This document shows, one piece after another, positions 45,865 through 55,770 of a stretch of DNA of 64,000 nt. The stretch comes from JAVHYG01 sp040390025. Its GTDB lineage: Bacteria; Pseudomonadota; Gammaproteobacteria; Diplorickettsiales; Diplorickettsiaceae. The notes under the pieces were generated by a model. The model was not told where the DNA came from and did not search any database. It saw only the letters and a program-made list of their open reading frames with translations. A program made the translations under genes and the position numbers. Every line of letters starts with the position of its first letter. Position 1 is the first letter of the stretch. The stretch spans positions 124,001-188,000 of the forward strand of contig JAZJZD010000004.1 in assembly GCA_040390025.1 (NCBI GenBank), written 5' to 3'.

Positions 45865-47183
45865 ACCTCCCCCTTTGCAGTATTCTCTAATAAGAGTGCA
45901 CCGCCTTGACCGCCACCAATACAAAGAGTCGCTATCCCTAAATGTGCTTTTTTTCGTTGTAATACATGGGCAAGATGTAAAACAATCCTTGCTCCACTCG
46001 CACCCACAGGATGTCCCATAGCAATAGCACCGCCATTAATATTTATAAGCGATGGATCAAGTTCTCCTAAAGCCGTAGGTAATCCTAACTGTGTTTTACA
46101 ATAGTCACTATCCCGCCAAGCAGCTAAACAAGCTAAGACTTGCCCTGCAAAAGCCTCATTAATTTCCCAAAAATCAATCTTATTAAAATCTAATTCCTGT
46201 TTTTTTAACAAAGCAGCAACCGCATGCACCGGCCCTAAACCCATTTCACTCGGCTCAACTCCCGCCCAACTTATATCAACAATACGTGCTAATACAGGTA
46301 AGTGGTATTGTTGAACCGCTTTCTCACTGGCTAAAATTAAAAAAGCAGCGCCATCTGTCACCTGTGAACTATTACCGGCAGTAACTAAACCAAATTTTTT
46401 ATCAAAAAAAGGCTTTAGCGTGGCGAGTTTTTCTAGACTGGTATCACGACGCAAACCATTATCATAAGAATAATAGTGATTAGCTCCATCATAGATGGCA
46501 TTAATTTCATCCTTAAAAATATCTGTATCCTGCGCAATCGCTAAACGTTGATGGCTTTGCAATGCCCATTGATCCATTTGTTCTCGAGTAATTCCAAATC
46601 GGTGCGCAATAATTTCAGCTGTCTGTCCCATCGATAAACCAGCAATAGGATCAGTTAATCCTCTTAACAAAGCGATAACCGGAACTAAATAATTCGGTCG
46701 AAAATGACTTAAACTACGTAAACGTGCAATCAGTGTTTTAGCAGAATTCCAATGTGCTAAGAAACGCGTCATTTCTTGACTAAGTAACAACGGCGCCTGG
46801 CTCATCGCCTCTGTGCCACCCGCTAATACCAGATCATAACGCCCGCAAGCGATATCTAACGCTGCGCTATCTAAAGCTTGCAATCCAGAAGCACAATTTC
46901 GTTGTACAGTATAAGCAGGCACCGCTTTACCACAACCTAAACGCAAGGCAATAACCCGACTGATATTTGCCTCATCCGGGCTTGGCATCACACAACCTGT
47001 CACTACTTCGTCAAGCTGTTCTGGTCTAAATGCTTGACGCGCAAGAAGGTAACGACTCGCTTGTACGGCTAAATCTGAAGCTGAAAAATTACCAGGTTCT
47101 CCACGAACTTTTAACCAAGGTGTGCGTAAGCCATCGACGATATATATAGGTCGTGCAAAATCCGATCTGAAATTTGGGTGCAT
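45861..47183 (-). CDS. fadI: 3-ketoacyl-CoA thiolase
   Basis: This thiolase performs the last step of beta-oxidation. The 440-residue length matches FadI rather than the shorter FadA. The acyl-accepting cysteine is in VQRNCASGLQALDS (Cys97). Other motifs are QVTDGAAFLILASE, INEAFAGQVLACLA with its His/Glu box, INGGAIAMGHPVGASGARI and the second cysteine in LCIGGGQGGALL. It lies 17 bp after fadE and overlaps fadJ by 4 bp, forming a fadE-fadI-fadJ operon on the minus strand. Confidence 0.93.
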   Translation of the reverse strand: MHPNFRSDFARPIYIVDGLRTPWLKVRGEPGNFSASDLAVQASRYLLARQAFRPEQLDEVVTGCVMPSPDEANISRVIALRLGCGKAVPAYTVQRNCASGLQALDSAALDIACGRYDLVLAGGTEAMSQAPLLLSQEMTRFLAHWNSAKTLIARLRSLSHFRPNYLVPVIALLRGLTDPIAGLSMGQTAEIIAHRFGITREQMDQWALQSHQRLAIAQDTDIFKDEINAIYDGANHYYSYDNGLRRDTSLEKLATLKPFFDKKFGLVTAGNSSQVTDGAAFLILASEKAVQQYHLPVLARIVDISWAGVEPSEMGLGPVHAVAALLKKQELDFNKIDFWEINEAFAGQVLACLAAWRDSDYCKTQLGLPTALGELDPSLININGGAIAMGHPVGASGARIVLHLAHVLQRKKAHLGIATLCIGGGQGGALLLENTAKGEV

Positions 47184-47200
47184 AATTCCTCAAATAAAAA

Positions 47201-49468
47201 CTAAAATTCATCCACTTGCATTGCACTTTCTTGAACTTTTTTAACACTAAGAAATTGCTCTACTTCGATCTTGGTCAGTATTTCATGTTTTAAACAATAT
47301 TCAAGTTGCTGCTCAATATTCAATGTTTTATTCAGTTCTTTTTTTTGAGCTTCTCTTATTTTCTTTCTAATTTTTTTAATCGCCATCCACTCGTTAAAAG
47401 CAATTTCCATACGACCAGTAACATCGTTTTTCTCTTTGCCTAAATAACAATGCTGTGTCATTCGATCACGAAATGCAGAAATCTGCGTCATCGATTCAAC
47501 CAAGCGGGTATCTTCCTTATCGTTGGGTAGTTTGTAAGAACGCCCTAAAGGAAAAACAATAAATTGTAATAATTTTCCTAAAAAAAATTTTGGAAAATTT
47601 GCAAAAAATTTTTCAAATGCGTATTGGAGATGATAAAGACAATAATTCAAAGCCCATTTTGTATAATAACTATCCTCTTTCGAAGCAGTATGGTCTTGGT
47701 AATAACGTAACACACTGGAAGCAAGATAGAGATAACTTAATACATCTCCCAAACGGGCCGATAAACGTTCTCGGCGCTTTACCGACCCTCCTAACGTTAA
47801 TAGAGTAAAATCTGTTACTAACGCCAATGCAGCAGACATGCGTGATAACTGACAATAATAATAATTGAATTCTTTTAATGGGCCTTTAACAAAAATAGGG
47901 CCTATTCCAAAAGCAAAACTAAAAGTTTTTAACAGATTCTTAACACCATAAAAAAAATGGTTAATTAATAACTTATCTAAATTTTCAATATCATTTTTTT
48001 GAATAGCTTTTATTTCATCCATTAAAAAAGGATGACAACGGACAGCGCCTTGACCAAATAAAATAAGGTTTCGTGTCAAAATATTAGCACCTTCAACCGT
48101 AATAGAAATAGGAATTGCGATATATCCTTGAGCTAGATAATTACGTGGACCTAACTGAATTCCACGCCCACCATGAATATCCATGGCATCATTAACAATG
48201 GTCCGAGAAAACTCTGTCATGTGATATTTTGCAATTGACGAAGCTAATGCAGGCTTTAATGAAGCATCTATCGCTGTCACAGTAAAACGACGCGTTGCTT
48301 CCATTAAATAGTTTAAACCCGCTATTCTTGCTAGCCCTGCCTCTACACCTTCAAACCTAAAAAGTGGTTGCTTGAACTGCTCACGTAAAACACTATAGGC
48401 GCCTGCCATGCGATAAGCTAATTGCGCTTGTGCAGCGCTAACCGCAGGCAAGGAAATGCCACGACCTATTGATAAGCATTCGACTAGCATTCGCCAACCT
48501 TGGCCTAACATTCTTTCTTCACCTATTACAAAGCTAAGCGGAATAAAAACATCTTTGCCACGCACAGGGCCATTTAAAAAAGCAAGCCCCATCGGAGAAT
48601 GGCGTTTACCCGCATCAACACCGGGTAATGCTGAAGGTACTAAAGCAACTGTAATACCCAACTCAAGGTTTGACCCAATTAAATGTTCAGGATCAAATAA
48701 TTTAAAAGCCACACCTATTACTGTCGCAATGGGTGCTAAGGTAATATAACGTTTATCAAAATTGAGCCGTATCCCTAAGACTTCCTTACCCTCATATTTA
48801 CCTTTACATACAATACCATTATCCGTAATGGCCGTTGCGTCACTACCTGCTTGTAAAGAAGTTAAAGCAAAACAAGGGATTTCTTCACCTGTGACTAATC
48901 GAGGTAAATAATAGTTTTTTTGCTCTTCAGTACCGTAGTGTAATAATAATTCTGCGGGGCCTAGAGAATTAGGAACTAACACTGTGACCGCAGCACTTAC
49001 CGAACGTGTTGCAATCTTTAAAACAATAGTTGAGTGCGCTAAAGCAGAAAAACCTAATCCACCATATTTTTCGGGGATCACCAAGCCGAAAAATTTATTC
49101 TGTTTGATAGCGTGCCATACGTTTGGAGGTAAATCGTGATATTTTGTTAAAATTTCATAATCTGCGAGCATGGCGCATAAAGTTTCCACTTGATTATCTA
49201 TAAAATTTTGCTCATCCGAAGTTAACTTAGATAAAGAAATCTTATGCAATGCTTGCCAATCCGGTTTTCCGCGAAACAATTCCTTTTCCCACCACATATC
49301 CCCTGCTTCTAAAACAATTTCTTCAGTTTGGCTAATAGTCGGAAGTGCTTTTTTTAAAGTAGCCAATAAGGGTTTTACCCAGAAAGAACGGCGTAATACA
49401 GGAAAAAAAAATATGGCAAATAAGCCCAGAATAAGTAACGAAAACCCAAGTAACGTTATATACAACAT
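47201..49468 (-). CDS. fadE: Acyl-CoA dehydrogenase, FadE type
   Basis: FadE carries out the first, FAD-dependent oxidation of acyl-CoA at the inner membrane. The 755-residue protein begins with one or two N-terminal membrane helices (ITLLGFSLLILGLFAIFFFP). The acyl-CoA dehydrogenase core contains FGLVIPEKYGGLGFSALAHS, CFALTSLQAGSDATAI and DAMDIHGGRGIQLGP. A long C-terminal helical extension (about 500-755) is characteristic of FadE. It is somewhat shorter than E. coli FadE (814). It is the first gene of the fadE-fadI-fadJ operon. No FadR or PsrA gene is nearby. Confidence 0.92.
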   Translation of the reverse strand: MLYITLLGFSLLILGLFAIFFFPVLRRSFWVKPLLATLKKALPTISQTEEIVLEAGDMWWEKELFRGKPDWQALHKISLSKLTSDEQNFIDNQVETLCAMLADYEILTKYHDLPPNVWHAIKQNKFFGLVIPEKYGGLGFSALAHSTIVLKIATRSVSAAVTVLVPNSLGPAELLLHYGTEEQKNYYLPRLVTGEEIPCFALTSLQAGSDATAITDNGIVCKGKYEGKEVLGIRLNFDKRYITLAPIATVIGVAFKLFDPEHLIGSNLELGITVALVPSALPGVDAGKRHSPMGLAFLNGPVRGKDVFIPLSFVIGEERMLGQGWRMLVECLSIGRGISLPAVSAAQAQLAYRMAGAYSVLREQFKQPLFRFEGVEAGLARIAGLNYLMEATRRFTVTAIDASLKPALASSIAKYHMTEFSRTIVNDAMDIHGGRGIQLGPRNYLAQGYIAIPISITVEGANILTRNLILFGQGAVRCHPFLMDEIKAIQKNDIENLDKLLINHFFYGVKNLLKTFSFAFGIGPIFVKGPLKEFNYYYCQLSRMSAALALVTDFTLLTLGGSVKRRERLSARLGDVLSYLYLASSVLRYYQDHTASKEDSYYTKWALNYCLYHLQYAFEKFFANFPKFFLGKLLQFIVFPLGRSYKLPNDKEDTRLVESMTQISAFRDRMTQHCYLGKEKNDVTGRMEIAFNEWMAIKKIRKKIREAQKKELNKTLNIEQQLEYCLKHEILTKIEVEQFLSVKKVQESAMQVDEF

Positions 49469-49491
49469 ACTATTAAATTCCTATTGCGAAA

Positions 49492-49527
49492 CTAGCTTCT
49501 GTCGTCCTAAATAACGACAGAAGCTAG
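49492..49527 (-). terminator. Hairpin between pilX and fadE
   Basis: A perfect 14-bp stem, CTAGCTTCTGTCGT with ACGACAGAAGCTAG, encloses an 8-nt loop and overlaps the pilX stop codon. The following minus-strand sequence (TTTCGCAATAGG) has only a short T run, so termination may be partial. Confidence 0.65.
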
Positions 49528-50006
49528 CGTAGTTCCCTCCATGCACTTCGCCCTTCTTTAATTAGCTTTTCTTCTTTACCTGTACAGATGTCATTTATTT
49601 TTTTTGCGTAAGTCGTTTGCAAGATAAACGTACGTTGTTGCGCCAGCATCGCTTGTACTGTAATACGATAATAATAGGCCAATTGCTGGTCTATACAAAA
49701 AGGTAGATTAAGACGTTTAATCTCATAGGAAACCTGATAGCCGGCATAATTAATCCCATCATGCAAAATACTTTCCCGAAATAAGCTGTCTAATCGAGTT
49801 TCTGCTATTTTCAAACCCGCCTCAGCCGCCTGAAATTGTTGTGAAGCCATTGAATAATTTTGACTCATCCGCAATTCAAGATGCGTTGAATTTAATAAGC
49901 TCAGTACTGTCAAACCTATCATTAAAAGGAAAAACAATACAGTAACTAATATATACCCACGCTGATTGTTCCTATAAAACGGCGCTTGTTGGCCATCATC
50001 GTACAA
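49524..50006 (-). CDS. pilX: Type IV pilus minor pilin PilX-like
   Basis: This 160-residue protein has a short leader and an N-terminal hydrophobic helix typical of PilX (RGYILVTVLFFLLMIGLTVLS), followed by SQNYSMASQQFQAAEAGLKIAE in two parts, the heptad-like region conserved in PilX. Minor pilins prime pilus assembly in the inner membrane. The start is TTG at 50006, supported by GAGGAG 7 nt upstream; no in-frame ATG precedes the helix. It ends a pilV-pilW-pilX operon, 12 bp after pilW. Confidence 0.8.
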   Translation of the reverse strand: MYDDGQQAPFYRNNQRGYILVTVLFFLLMIGLTVLSLLNSTHLELRMSQNYSMASQQFQAAEAGLKIAETRLDSLFRESILHDGINYAGYQVSYEIKRLNLPFCIDQQLAYYYRITVQAMLAQQRTFILQTTYAKKINDICTGKEEKLIKEGRSAWRELR

Positions 50007-50018
50007 TTGAAAACTCCT

Positions 50019-50870
50019 CTAAATACCTCGCTCACGTAATGCTATTATGTGCTTCCATTCATGTCGCAAAGGTTTTTTATGAGGTAATTCTAAAATAATT
50101 TCAAGACTACGCACATTAGCACCGTTTTTTACCTGATCCGGCATCCTATAAATTAAATGAGCACCTTCTTTCACACCCAGTCGAATCGACATTTTTTCTA
50201 TACCTTCTACTAATTCAACGGGATTATTTAAAGCTTTATTTAAATTACGCCGATATAACGCATAGATAGGTAGCCCTTTCCGGGTTTGACGCCCTGTATC
50301 CCCAATATAGTAAATAATTTTATCTAAAAACCCGACTTCACTATCATTTTGATAGATGTACTTTAGATTGATATGTCCCCACTGGAAGGCTTCTGCATGC
50401 TGACAATCACTAATCAATAATTTATCGCTGGGATGAAATAAAGAGCGTCCCACTAAAAAAATATGCTTTCCCTTAGCCTGTTTTACAGGAATCGTATTTG
50501 GGTCCAAAGACTGAATTAAAATAATATCACTATGCGCTATAGCTCGAGGCAAAAAGGGAAGTAGAAATTCCACATTAGTATGCCCCTCATGCCAAATAAC
50601 CAAGCTCGTATCAAGGGTTAACTTTGAATTCAGTGGAGAAAAATCAACCAAACGTACACAACCAATTAAGCCCGCCATACGAATATCATGACTTAAAGAA
50701 TTAAAAGCGATCCGTGCAGTAGTTTGAACCGTGTCTGAATACTGGGTTATGAAATACATCTTTTTACACTGAAGGAAAATACTTAACAAAATACTACTAA
50801 GAAATGAAGCTAACGCTAGTGCTATCAGTAGTTCCAACAAAGTATGACCTTCTTTCTCTTTTCGCTTCAT
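50019..50870 (-). CDS. pilW: Type IV pilus minor pilin PilW-like
   Basis: This 283-residue prepilin has the class III leader KRKEKEGHTLLELLIALALA. Cleavage falls after Gly, with Glu at mature position 5. A conserved block DTVQTTARIAFNSLSHDIRMAGLIGC follows, diagnostic of PilW. The C-terminal part is beta-rich and less conserved. Its start overlaps the pilV stop by 4 bp, so translation is coupled. Minor pilins W, V and X form the pilus tip initiation complex with PilY1 and PilE. Confidence 0.85.
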   Translation of the reverse strand: MKRKEKEGHTLLELLIALALASFLSSILLSIFLQCKKMYFITQYSDTVQTTARIAFNSLSHDIRMAGLIGCVRLVDFSPLNSKLTLDTSLVIWHEGHTNVEFLLPFLPRAIAHSDIILIQSLDPNTIPVKQAKGKHIFLVGRSLFHPSDKLLISDCQHAEAFQWGHINLKYIYQNDSEVGFLDKIIYYIGDTGRQTRKGLPIYALYRRNLNKALNNPVELVEGIEKMSIRLGVKEGAHLIYRMPDQVKNGANVRSLEIILELPHKKPLRHEWKHIIALRERGI

Positions 50871-51259
50871 AACCGAAACAGCAAATAGAGTGACTGCGAC
50901 TTAGGCTGGTAAGTAGATATCCAACTGATCTTAGTTTGACAATCTGTTCCACTCGTCGCCGATAAATTTTCACCTTCAGGAAAAAGCGTTTTAATCTCTT
51001 CTTGCCAAAAATTTAATTGTTCGTGAATACAAAGTAACGTATTACTACAGCTTCTTACTCGCTCAGCCAGCTCACCATTTTTTAGATCCGCTAAATTAAT
51101 AAAATAGGCTTGTTCACTAACACGCAAAGCCATTAACTGTCCTTGCAAAAAACCTAATAAACCAAAGCTTAAAATTAATGACGAGAGCATGACTTCGATT
51201 AAACTCAATCCCTGTTCTTTTTCTTTACACCATAAAAACGATACTTTTTGATTTTTCAT
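50867..51259 (-). CDS. pilV: Type IV pilus minor pilin PilV-like
   Basis: This short prepilin has leader CKEKEQGLSLIEVMLSSLIL with the Gly cleavage site and Glu5, a hydrophobic helix (LILSFGLLGFLQGQLMALRV), and LADLKNGELAERVRSC as in PilV. I chose the ATG at 51259 (130 residues); an ATG at 51307 would place 16 AT-rich hydrophobic codons before the leader and has no ribosome site. It is the first gene of the minor pilin operon. FimT/FimU upstream and PilY1/PilE downstream are missing from this locus. Confidence 0.8.
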   Translation of the reverse strand: MKNQKVSFLWCKEKEQGLSLIEVMLSSLILSFGLLGFLQGQLMALRVSEQAYFINLADLKNGELAERVRSCSNTLLCIHEQLNFWQEEIKTLFPEGENLSATSGTDCQTKISWISTYQPKSQSLYLLFRL

Positions 51260-51419
51260 ATTTTTAAGCAGATATTCCCTTAATACCAAGATAATTATTA
51301 TATGCATAATAAAATAATTATCAAATAAAAAATTAGCGGTAAAATAACTTTCTTTTTAAAGCTAATCGATAGTAAAATCCGCACTTCATTTCTAATGAAA
51401 AATAATAAGGAGTATTAGT

Positions 51420-51791
51420 ATGAAAAAATCGTTAATTGGTTTATTTGCAGCCACTTTATTACTTTCTGCTTGTGCAGGCAGAACTCCAAACCCTATTCCT
51501 CAACGTCAACCTGGCGATGAATTGCTAAGCTGTTCACAGATCAAACAAGAATTAATGGATAATCAAACAAAAGTTATGAATCTGATTCCCCAACAAAACA
51601 AAATCGGTAAAAACGTTGCTTTAGGCGTTGCAGGTGCTTTTGTTCTTGTTCCTTGGTTCTTTATGGATTTTTCAGATGCTGAGCGCGTCGAAGTGCAAGC
51701 CTATCAGCTACGTGACAATTGGCTGCGTACGCTCGCAGTTAAGAAAAAATGTGATGCTTTACCTGCTTCGGTGAAATTTCAAGGTCAATAA
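51420..51791 (+). CDS. Small predicted lipoprotein of unknown function
   Basis: This 123-residue protein has a lipoprotein signal with lipobox LLSAC (Cys18). A short polar stretch with GDELLSCSQIKQELMDNQ follows, then a central hydrophobic segment (NVALGVAGAFVLVPWFFMDF, about 63-82) and a charged C-terminus with a second cysteine pair possibility (LLSC and KKC). I cannot name a family. A strong AAGGAG ribosome site precedes the ATG. It is divergent from pilV and convergent with pepA. Confidence 0.75.
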   Translation: MKKSLIGLFAATLLLSACAGRTPNPIPQRQPGDELLSCSQIKQELMDNQTKVMNLIPQQNKIGKNVALGVAGAFVLVPWFFMDFSDAERVEVQAYQLRDNWLRTLAVKKKCDALPASVKFQGQ

Positions 51792-51828
51792 GAAATTTAA
51801 TTTTTAAAAAGAGTAATTGCACTACAAT

Positions 51829-51862
51829 AGCAGACCCACTAAACATTTTTAGTGAGTCTGCT
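51829..51862. terminator. Bidirectional hairpin between lipoprotein gene and pepA
   Basis: AGCAGAC and CACTAAA pair with TTTAGTG and GTCTGCT with one C/A mismatch, giving a 15-bp stem. It lies between two convergent stop codons, so it probably serves both genes. Confidence 0.75.
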
Positions 51863-51881
51863 AGCAATTAGTAAAATATAA

Positions 51882-53381
51882 CTACGAGGTTGCTCGGTTT
51901 AACAAGAATTGAACCAGTAATGAAACAGGCCTTCCAGTCGCTGTTTTATCTTTTCCACTCTTCCAAGCTGTTCCTGCAATATCTAGATGAGCCCACTGAA
52001 ACTTCTTAGTAAATCGAGAAAGAAAACAAGCCGCCGTAATACTTTTACCTCCGCCAATACCAATATTAGAAATATCGGCTACATTACTATCAATTTGTTC
52101 TTGATAATCATCCCATAAAGGTAAAGGCCATACCCTATCATGACTTTGTTCGCCGGCCCTTTCTAAAGCACTGGCTAAAGTAGCGTTATTACTCATTAAG
52201 CCCGTTGCCACAGCACCCAAGGCAATGATAATTGCACCGGTTAAAGTCGCCATATCAATAACAACGTCAGGATTAAAACGTTCGCTGTAAGTTAACGCAT
52301 CTGCCAAAATCAAACGACCTTCTGCATCGGTATTAATCACTTCAATGGTTTGCCCAGAAAGACTTTTCACGATATCACCTGGTTTAATGGCCGTTCCACT
52401 CGGTAAATTTTCTGTAAGAGGCATTATTCCTACCACATGAATAGGTAGCTTGAGCATTGCAATAGCCTTAAACGTACCTAAAACACTGGCCGCGCCTGAC
52501 ATATCAAATTTCATCTCCTCCATACCAGCGGCAGGTTTAATACAAATTCCACCCGAATCAAACGTAACACCTTTGCCCACTAACACAACAGGTTTTTGTT
52601 CTTCTTTAGCACCTTTATATTCTATAACCACAAATCGGGGTGGCTGTTCTGACCCTTGCGCCACTGCAAGTAAAGCGCCCATTCCTTCCTTTTCAATCGC
52701 TTCTTTTTCTAATACCTTAACTTCTAAACTTCCATCCTCTGCTGCTAGTTTTTTTGCTTGCTCAGCCATATAGCTTGGTGTACAGACATTAGCCGGTAAA
52801 TTAGCTAAATATTTTGTTAGTTTTATTCCGGACGTAATCGCTTCGGCCTGTTGGATAGCCGCTTCCGCTTGAGATAAATCTGCAGAGGAAGGAAGGTTAA
52901 AGATAAAGTTAAGCGCATTAGAATTAAGTGTTTTATCTGTTTTTTTAGTTTTAAATTCGTCAAATGTGTAAAAGCAATCCTCTGTTAATTCAATGCTATG
53001 ACGAACTTTATGACAAAACTCTAAATCCACTACCTCAATATCCGTTAAATAGTTAGCAATTCGATTAACATTCATCGATTTGATTGCATTGGCTACACAG
53101 CACATCACTTTGCGAAAATCAGCAAATTTAAAATTGGCTTCTTCCCCACAATAAACAAGAAGGGTACGCGTTGCAGTAATCCCAGGAAGGGAGTAAAGAA
53201 GCAAAGTTTTACCAAGTTCTTCCGCTAAGTCCCCTTTTGCTAACATTTTAGTAAGCGTTCCTTGACTCACCTCATCCACTTGCTTAGCCGCATGAGAAAG
53301 CCTCTTACCTTTGAAAATACCCACGATGAGACAATCAACCTCTTCTATAGCAGGTTGAATCGGCTTTACAATATAGCGCAT
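51882..53381 (-). CDS. pepA: Leucyl aminopeptidase (cytosol aminopeptidase)
   Basis: PepA is a hexameric two-metal aminopeptidase of family M17, sometimes also a DNA-binding architectural protein in site-specific recombination. The 499-residue chain has an N-terminal domain (1-170) and a catalytic domain. The latter carries VVLVGKGVTFDSGGICIKP, KFDMSGAASVLGTF and the signature NTDAEGRLILADAL with metal ligands. It is divergent from lptF, the same arrangement as in E. coli and many Gammaproteobacteria. Confidence 0.96.
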   Translation of the reverse strand: MRYIVKPIQPAIEEVDCLIVGIFKGKRLSHAAKQVDEVSQGTLTKMLAKGDLAEELGKTLLLYSLPGITATRTLLVYCGEEANFKFADFRKVMCCVANAIKSMNVNRIANYLTDIEVVDLEFCHKVRHSIELTEDCFYTFDEFKTKKTDKTLNSNALNFIFNLPSSADLSQAEAAIQQAEAITSGIKLTKYLANLPANVCTPSYMAEQAKKLAAEDGSLEVKVLEKEAIEKEGMGALLAVAQGSEQPPRFVVIEYKGAKEEQKPVVLVGKGVTFDSGGICIKPAAGMEEMKFDMSGAASVLGTFKAIAMLKLPIHVVGIMPLTENLPSGTAIKPGDIVKSLSGQTIEVINTDAEGRLILADALTYSERFNPDVVIDMATLTGAIIIALGAVATGLMSNNATLASALERAGEQSHDRVWPLPLWDDYQEQIDSNVADISNIGIGGGKSITAACFLSRFTKKFQWAHLDIAGTAWKSGKDKTATGRPVSLLVQFLLNRATS

Positions 53382-53547
53382 GGGAGTCTCCCCTCATTAT
53401 TTTAATTAAAAGATAAGGTATTAGTTTACGCAGATTTTCCTGATTTACTAGCCTTAACTAGGGTGTGTGGCCCTAGAACTTATCAAATGTCGACACGCTC
53501 TACCCTTTATGAAATAATTTCCACTCCTCTAGGCTGTAACCTACATA

Positions 53548-54678
53548 ATGATCCTTTTCCGTTATCTAACTCGTGAAATCTTCGCTAGTCTTTGTCTTAT
53601 CACTAGCCTTTTATTCATTATTTTGATGAGTAACGAGTTCGTACACTATCTTAATCAAGTCGCAGGCGGTAAATTTGCCGCTAATATACTCTGGCAATTA
53701 ATTATCCTAGAATCACCTCGATTTCTCGCTATTTTACTCCCCTTTAGCCTATTCCTCGCTATTTTATTCACTTACGGTCGCCTTTACGCCGATTATGAGA
53801 TGACAACGTTAAATGCCTGCGGGTTTAGTCTAGGTCAATTGGCACGGCTAACCTTACCATTAATTTTTTTACTCAGTTTTATCATTGCACTTTTAAATCT
53901 ATGGATAAATCCAGAACTATTAAGTTATCGTAATAAACTACGCGCCCAAACTGGTACTGCAATTGAATTGGAAACTGTACAACCGGGTAGTTTTCAGCAA
54001 ACGAATGCAGGACATCGCATTATTTATGTAGAAAGCATTTCGGGTGACCATAAATCCGTTAAAAATCTTTTTATGGCACAAACAAACGCCAACGAACCGC
54101 TTTCTACAGTAACTCCTTGGACGATACTCAGCGCTAATAGCGGTTACCAAATGATAAGCCCGAAAACTAATGAACCTTTCTTTGTTGCTGTGAATGGCAG
54201 ACGTTACCAAGGAACGCCCGGTGGAAAAGAATATTACATCACACAATTTGCTAATTATGCTATTCGTATAGACTCGCATATCGGCACGGTTAGTAATCCA
54301 CAAGAATCTTTATCTACACTGGCTCTATGGCGAGCCAATAAGCTCAATAAACCAAGTTTTTTTTCTGAATTACAATGGCGCCTATCCGCGCCGATTGCCG
54401 CCTTGCTCTTAGCGCTTCTTGCTATCCCATTGAGCCGCGTTAATCCACGCCAAGGAAAATACCTGCATTTGTTACCTGCCATTATTATCTATATTCTTTA
54501 TCTTAATCTATTACTGTTTGGGCGCAATTGGATTGAAAATGGCAGCATTTCTTATCAATGGGGCCTTTGGTGGATACATGGCCTGTTAGTGATTATTATA
54601 TTGCTTGCCTGGTGTTATGCCTTGGGTTGGAATCGGGTTAAATACCGACTTACCCACTTAATTAGATTCAGACGATGA
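53548..54678 (+). CDS. lptF: LPS export permease subunit LptF
   Basis: LptF forms, with LptG and LptB, the ABC transporter that extracts LPS from the inner membrane. The 376-residue chain has six transmembrane helices flanking a periplasmic beta-jellyroll (about 130-270). The N-terminal FRYLTREIFASLCLITSLLF and TYGRLYADYEMTTLNACGFS (coupling helix region) are family motifs. It overlaps lptG by 4 bp. The ATPase gene lptB is not in this window. Confidence 0.93.
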   Translation: MILFRYLTREIFASLCLITSLLFIILMSNEFVHYLNQVAGGKFAANILWQLIILESPRFLAILLPFSLFLAILFTYGRLYADYEMTTLNACGFSLGQLARLTLPLIFLLSFIIALLNLWINPELLSYRNKLRAQTGTAIELETVQPGSFQQTNAGHRIIYVESISGDHKSVKNLFMAQTNANEPLSTVTPWTILSANSGYQMISPKTNEPFFVAVNGRRYQGTPGGKEYYITQFANYAIRIDSHIGTVSNPQESLSTLALWRANKLNKPSFFSELQWRLSAPIAALLLALLAIPLSRVNPRQGKYLHLLPAIIIYILYLNLLLFGRNWIENGSISYQWGLWWIHGLLVIIILLAWCYALGWNRVKYRLTHLIRFRR

Positions 54679-55742
54679 AAATAATAGAACGCTATCTCGG
54701 TAAAACCGTCATCAGTACGACATTATCCGTACTCGGCATTTTACTCGCTCTTTTTGCATTAATTCAGTTAATTGCAGAAACACGGGATATTGGCTACGGA
54801 CACTATACCTTACTCAGTGCTTTTTATTATGTCTTACTCACACTTCCTTCTCAATTTTATACTTTCTCGCCCATTGCTATTCTATTAGGAACTATTCTCG
54901 GATTAGGGCTATTAGCCAGACATAGTGAATTAATCATTTTAAATGCAAGTGGAATTTCTCTCTATAAAATAGCATGGAGTTTATTTAAAGCCACATTACT
55001 GATTGTTTTTTTTACTGTTTTGATCGGTGAGGGCCTTGCCCCCCGCGCCGCTAGCCTTGCCGAAAGTCATAAAGCGTTTCTAACTACCAGCGGCCAAACA
55101 TTAATGACACAACAAGGATCGCTATGGATTCGAGATGGACATAATTTTATTTATATTCAATCCATTTTAAATCTAACGCATTTGAATAGAGTTAGTCGTT
55201 ATCAATTTGATGACCATAATAATTTATTGAAGGCGAGTTTTGCCGAACAAGTCGATTATGAAAAAAATAATTGGATTGCCCATGACGTTGTCACAAGCAT
55301 TCTAACGCCTAAAAAAATTAGTGCCTTTCATGCTGAACATGAAATGTGGCCTCTCTCTTTTAGCCCAAAATTACTGAATATTTCCATTATTTTGCCGGGA
55401 CAAATGTCCTTAAAACAACTCAATGAATATATTAGTTATCGAAAGAAAAATCTGCTGAGTACGAGTCAGTATTCTCTTGCATTTTGGCAACGCGTACTAC
55501 AACCCTTTGCTATTTGGATAATGATGTGCTTAGCGATTCCCTTTACTTTTAAACATTTAAGAAGCCTGGCAACGAGTTTGCGAACAATCGCAGGCGTTGC
55601 TGTAGGATTTGGATTTTATCTTTTAAATGAATTTTTTGGCCCTTTTGCCATTGTTTATCAATGGCCACCCTTTTTAGCCGCTTTATTGCCACTCCTTATT
55701 TTTATGCTCGTTGCTGCTTTATTAATGTATTGGGCAGATTGA
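54675..55742 (+). CDS. lptG: LPS export permease subunit LptG
   Basis: LptG is the partner permease of LptF. The 355-residue chain starts IERYLGKTVISTTLSVLGI and has the coupling motif GLLARHSELIILNASGISLYKI. A periplasmic jellyroll (about 130-265) and three C-terminal helices ending LLPLLIFMLVAALLMYW follow. Its start lies inside the end of lptF, so the subunits are translated together. Confidence 0.93.
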   Translation: MKIIERYLGKTVISTTLSVLGILLALFALIQLIAETRDIGYGHYTLLSAFYYVLLTLPSQFYTFSPIAILLGTILGLGLLARHSELIILNASGISLYKIAWSLFKATLLIVFFTVLIGEGLAPRAASLAESHKAFLTTSGQTLMTQQGSLWIRDGHNFIYIQSILNLTHLNRVSRYQFDDHNNLLKASFAEQVDYEKNNWIAHDVVTSILTPKKISAFHAEHEMWPLSFSPKLLNISIILPGQMSLKQLNEYISYRKKNLLSTSQYSLAFWQRVLQPFAIWIMMCLAIPFTFKHLRSLATSLRTIAGVAVGFGFYLLNEFFGPFAIVYQWPPFLAALLPLLIFMLVAALLMYWAD

Positions 55743-55770
55743 AGCATGCTATTAATATTACGAGGTTATA

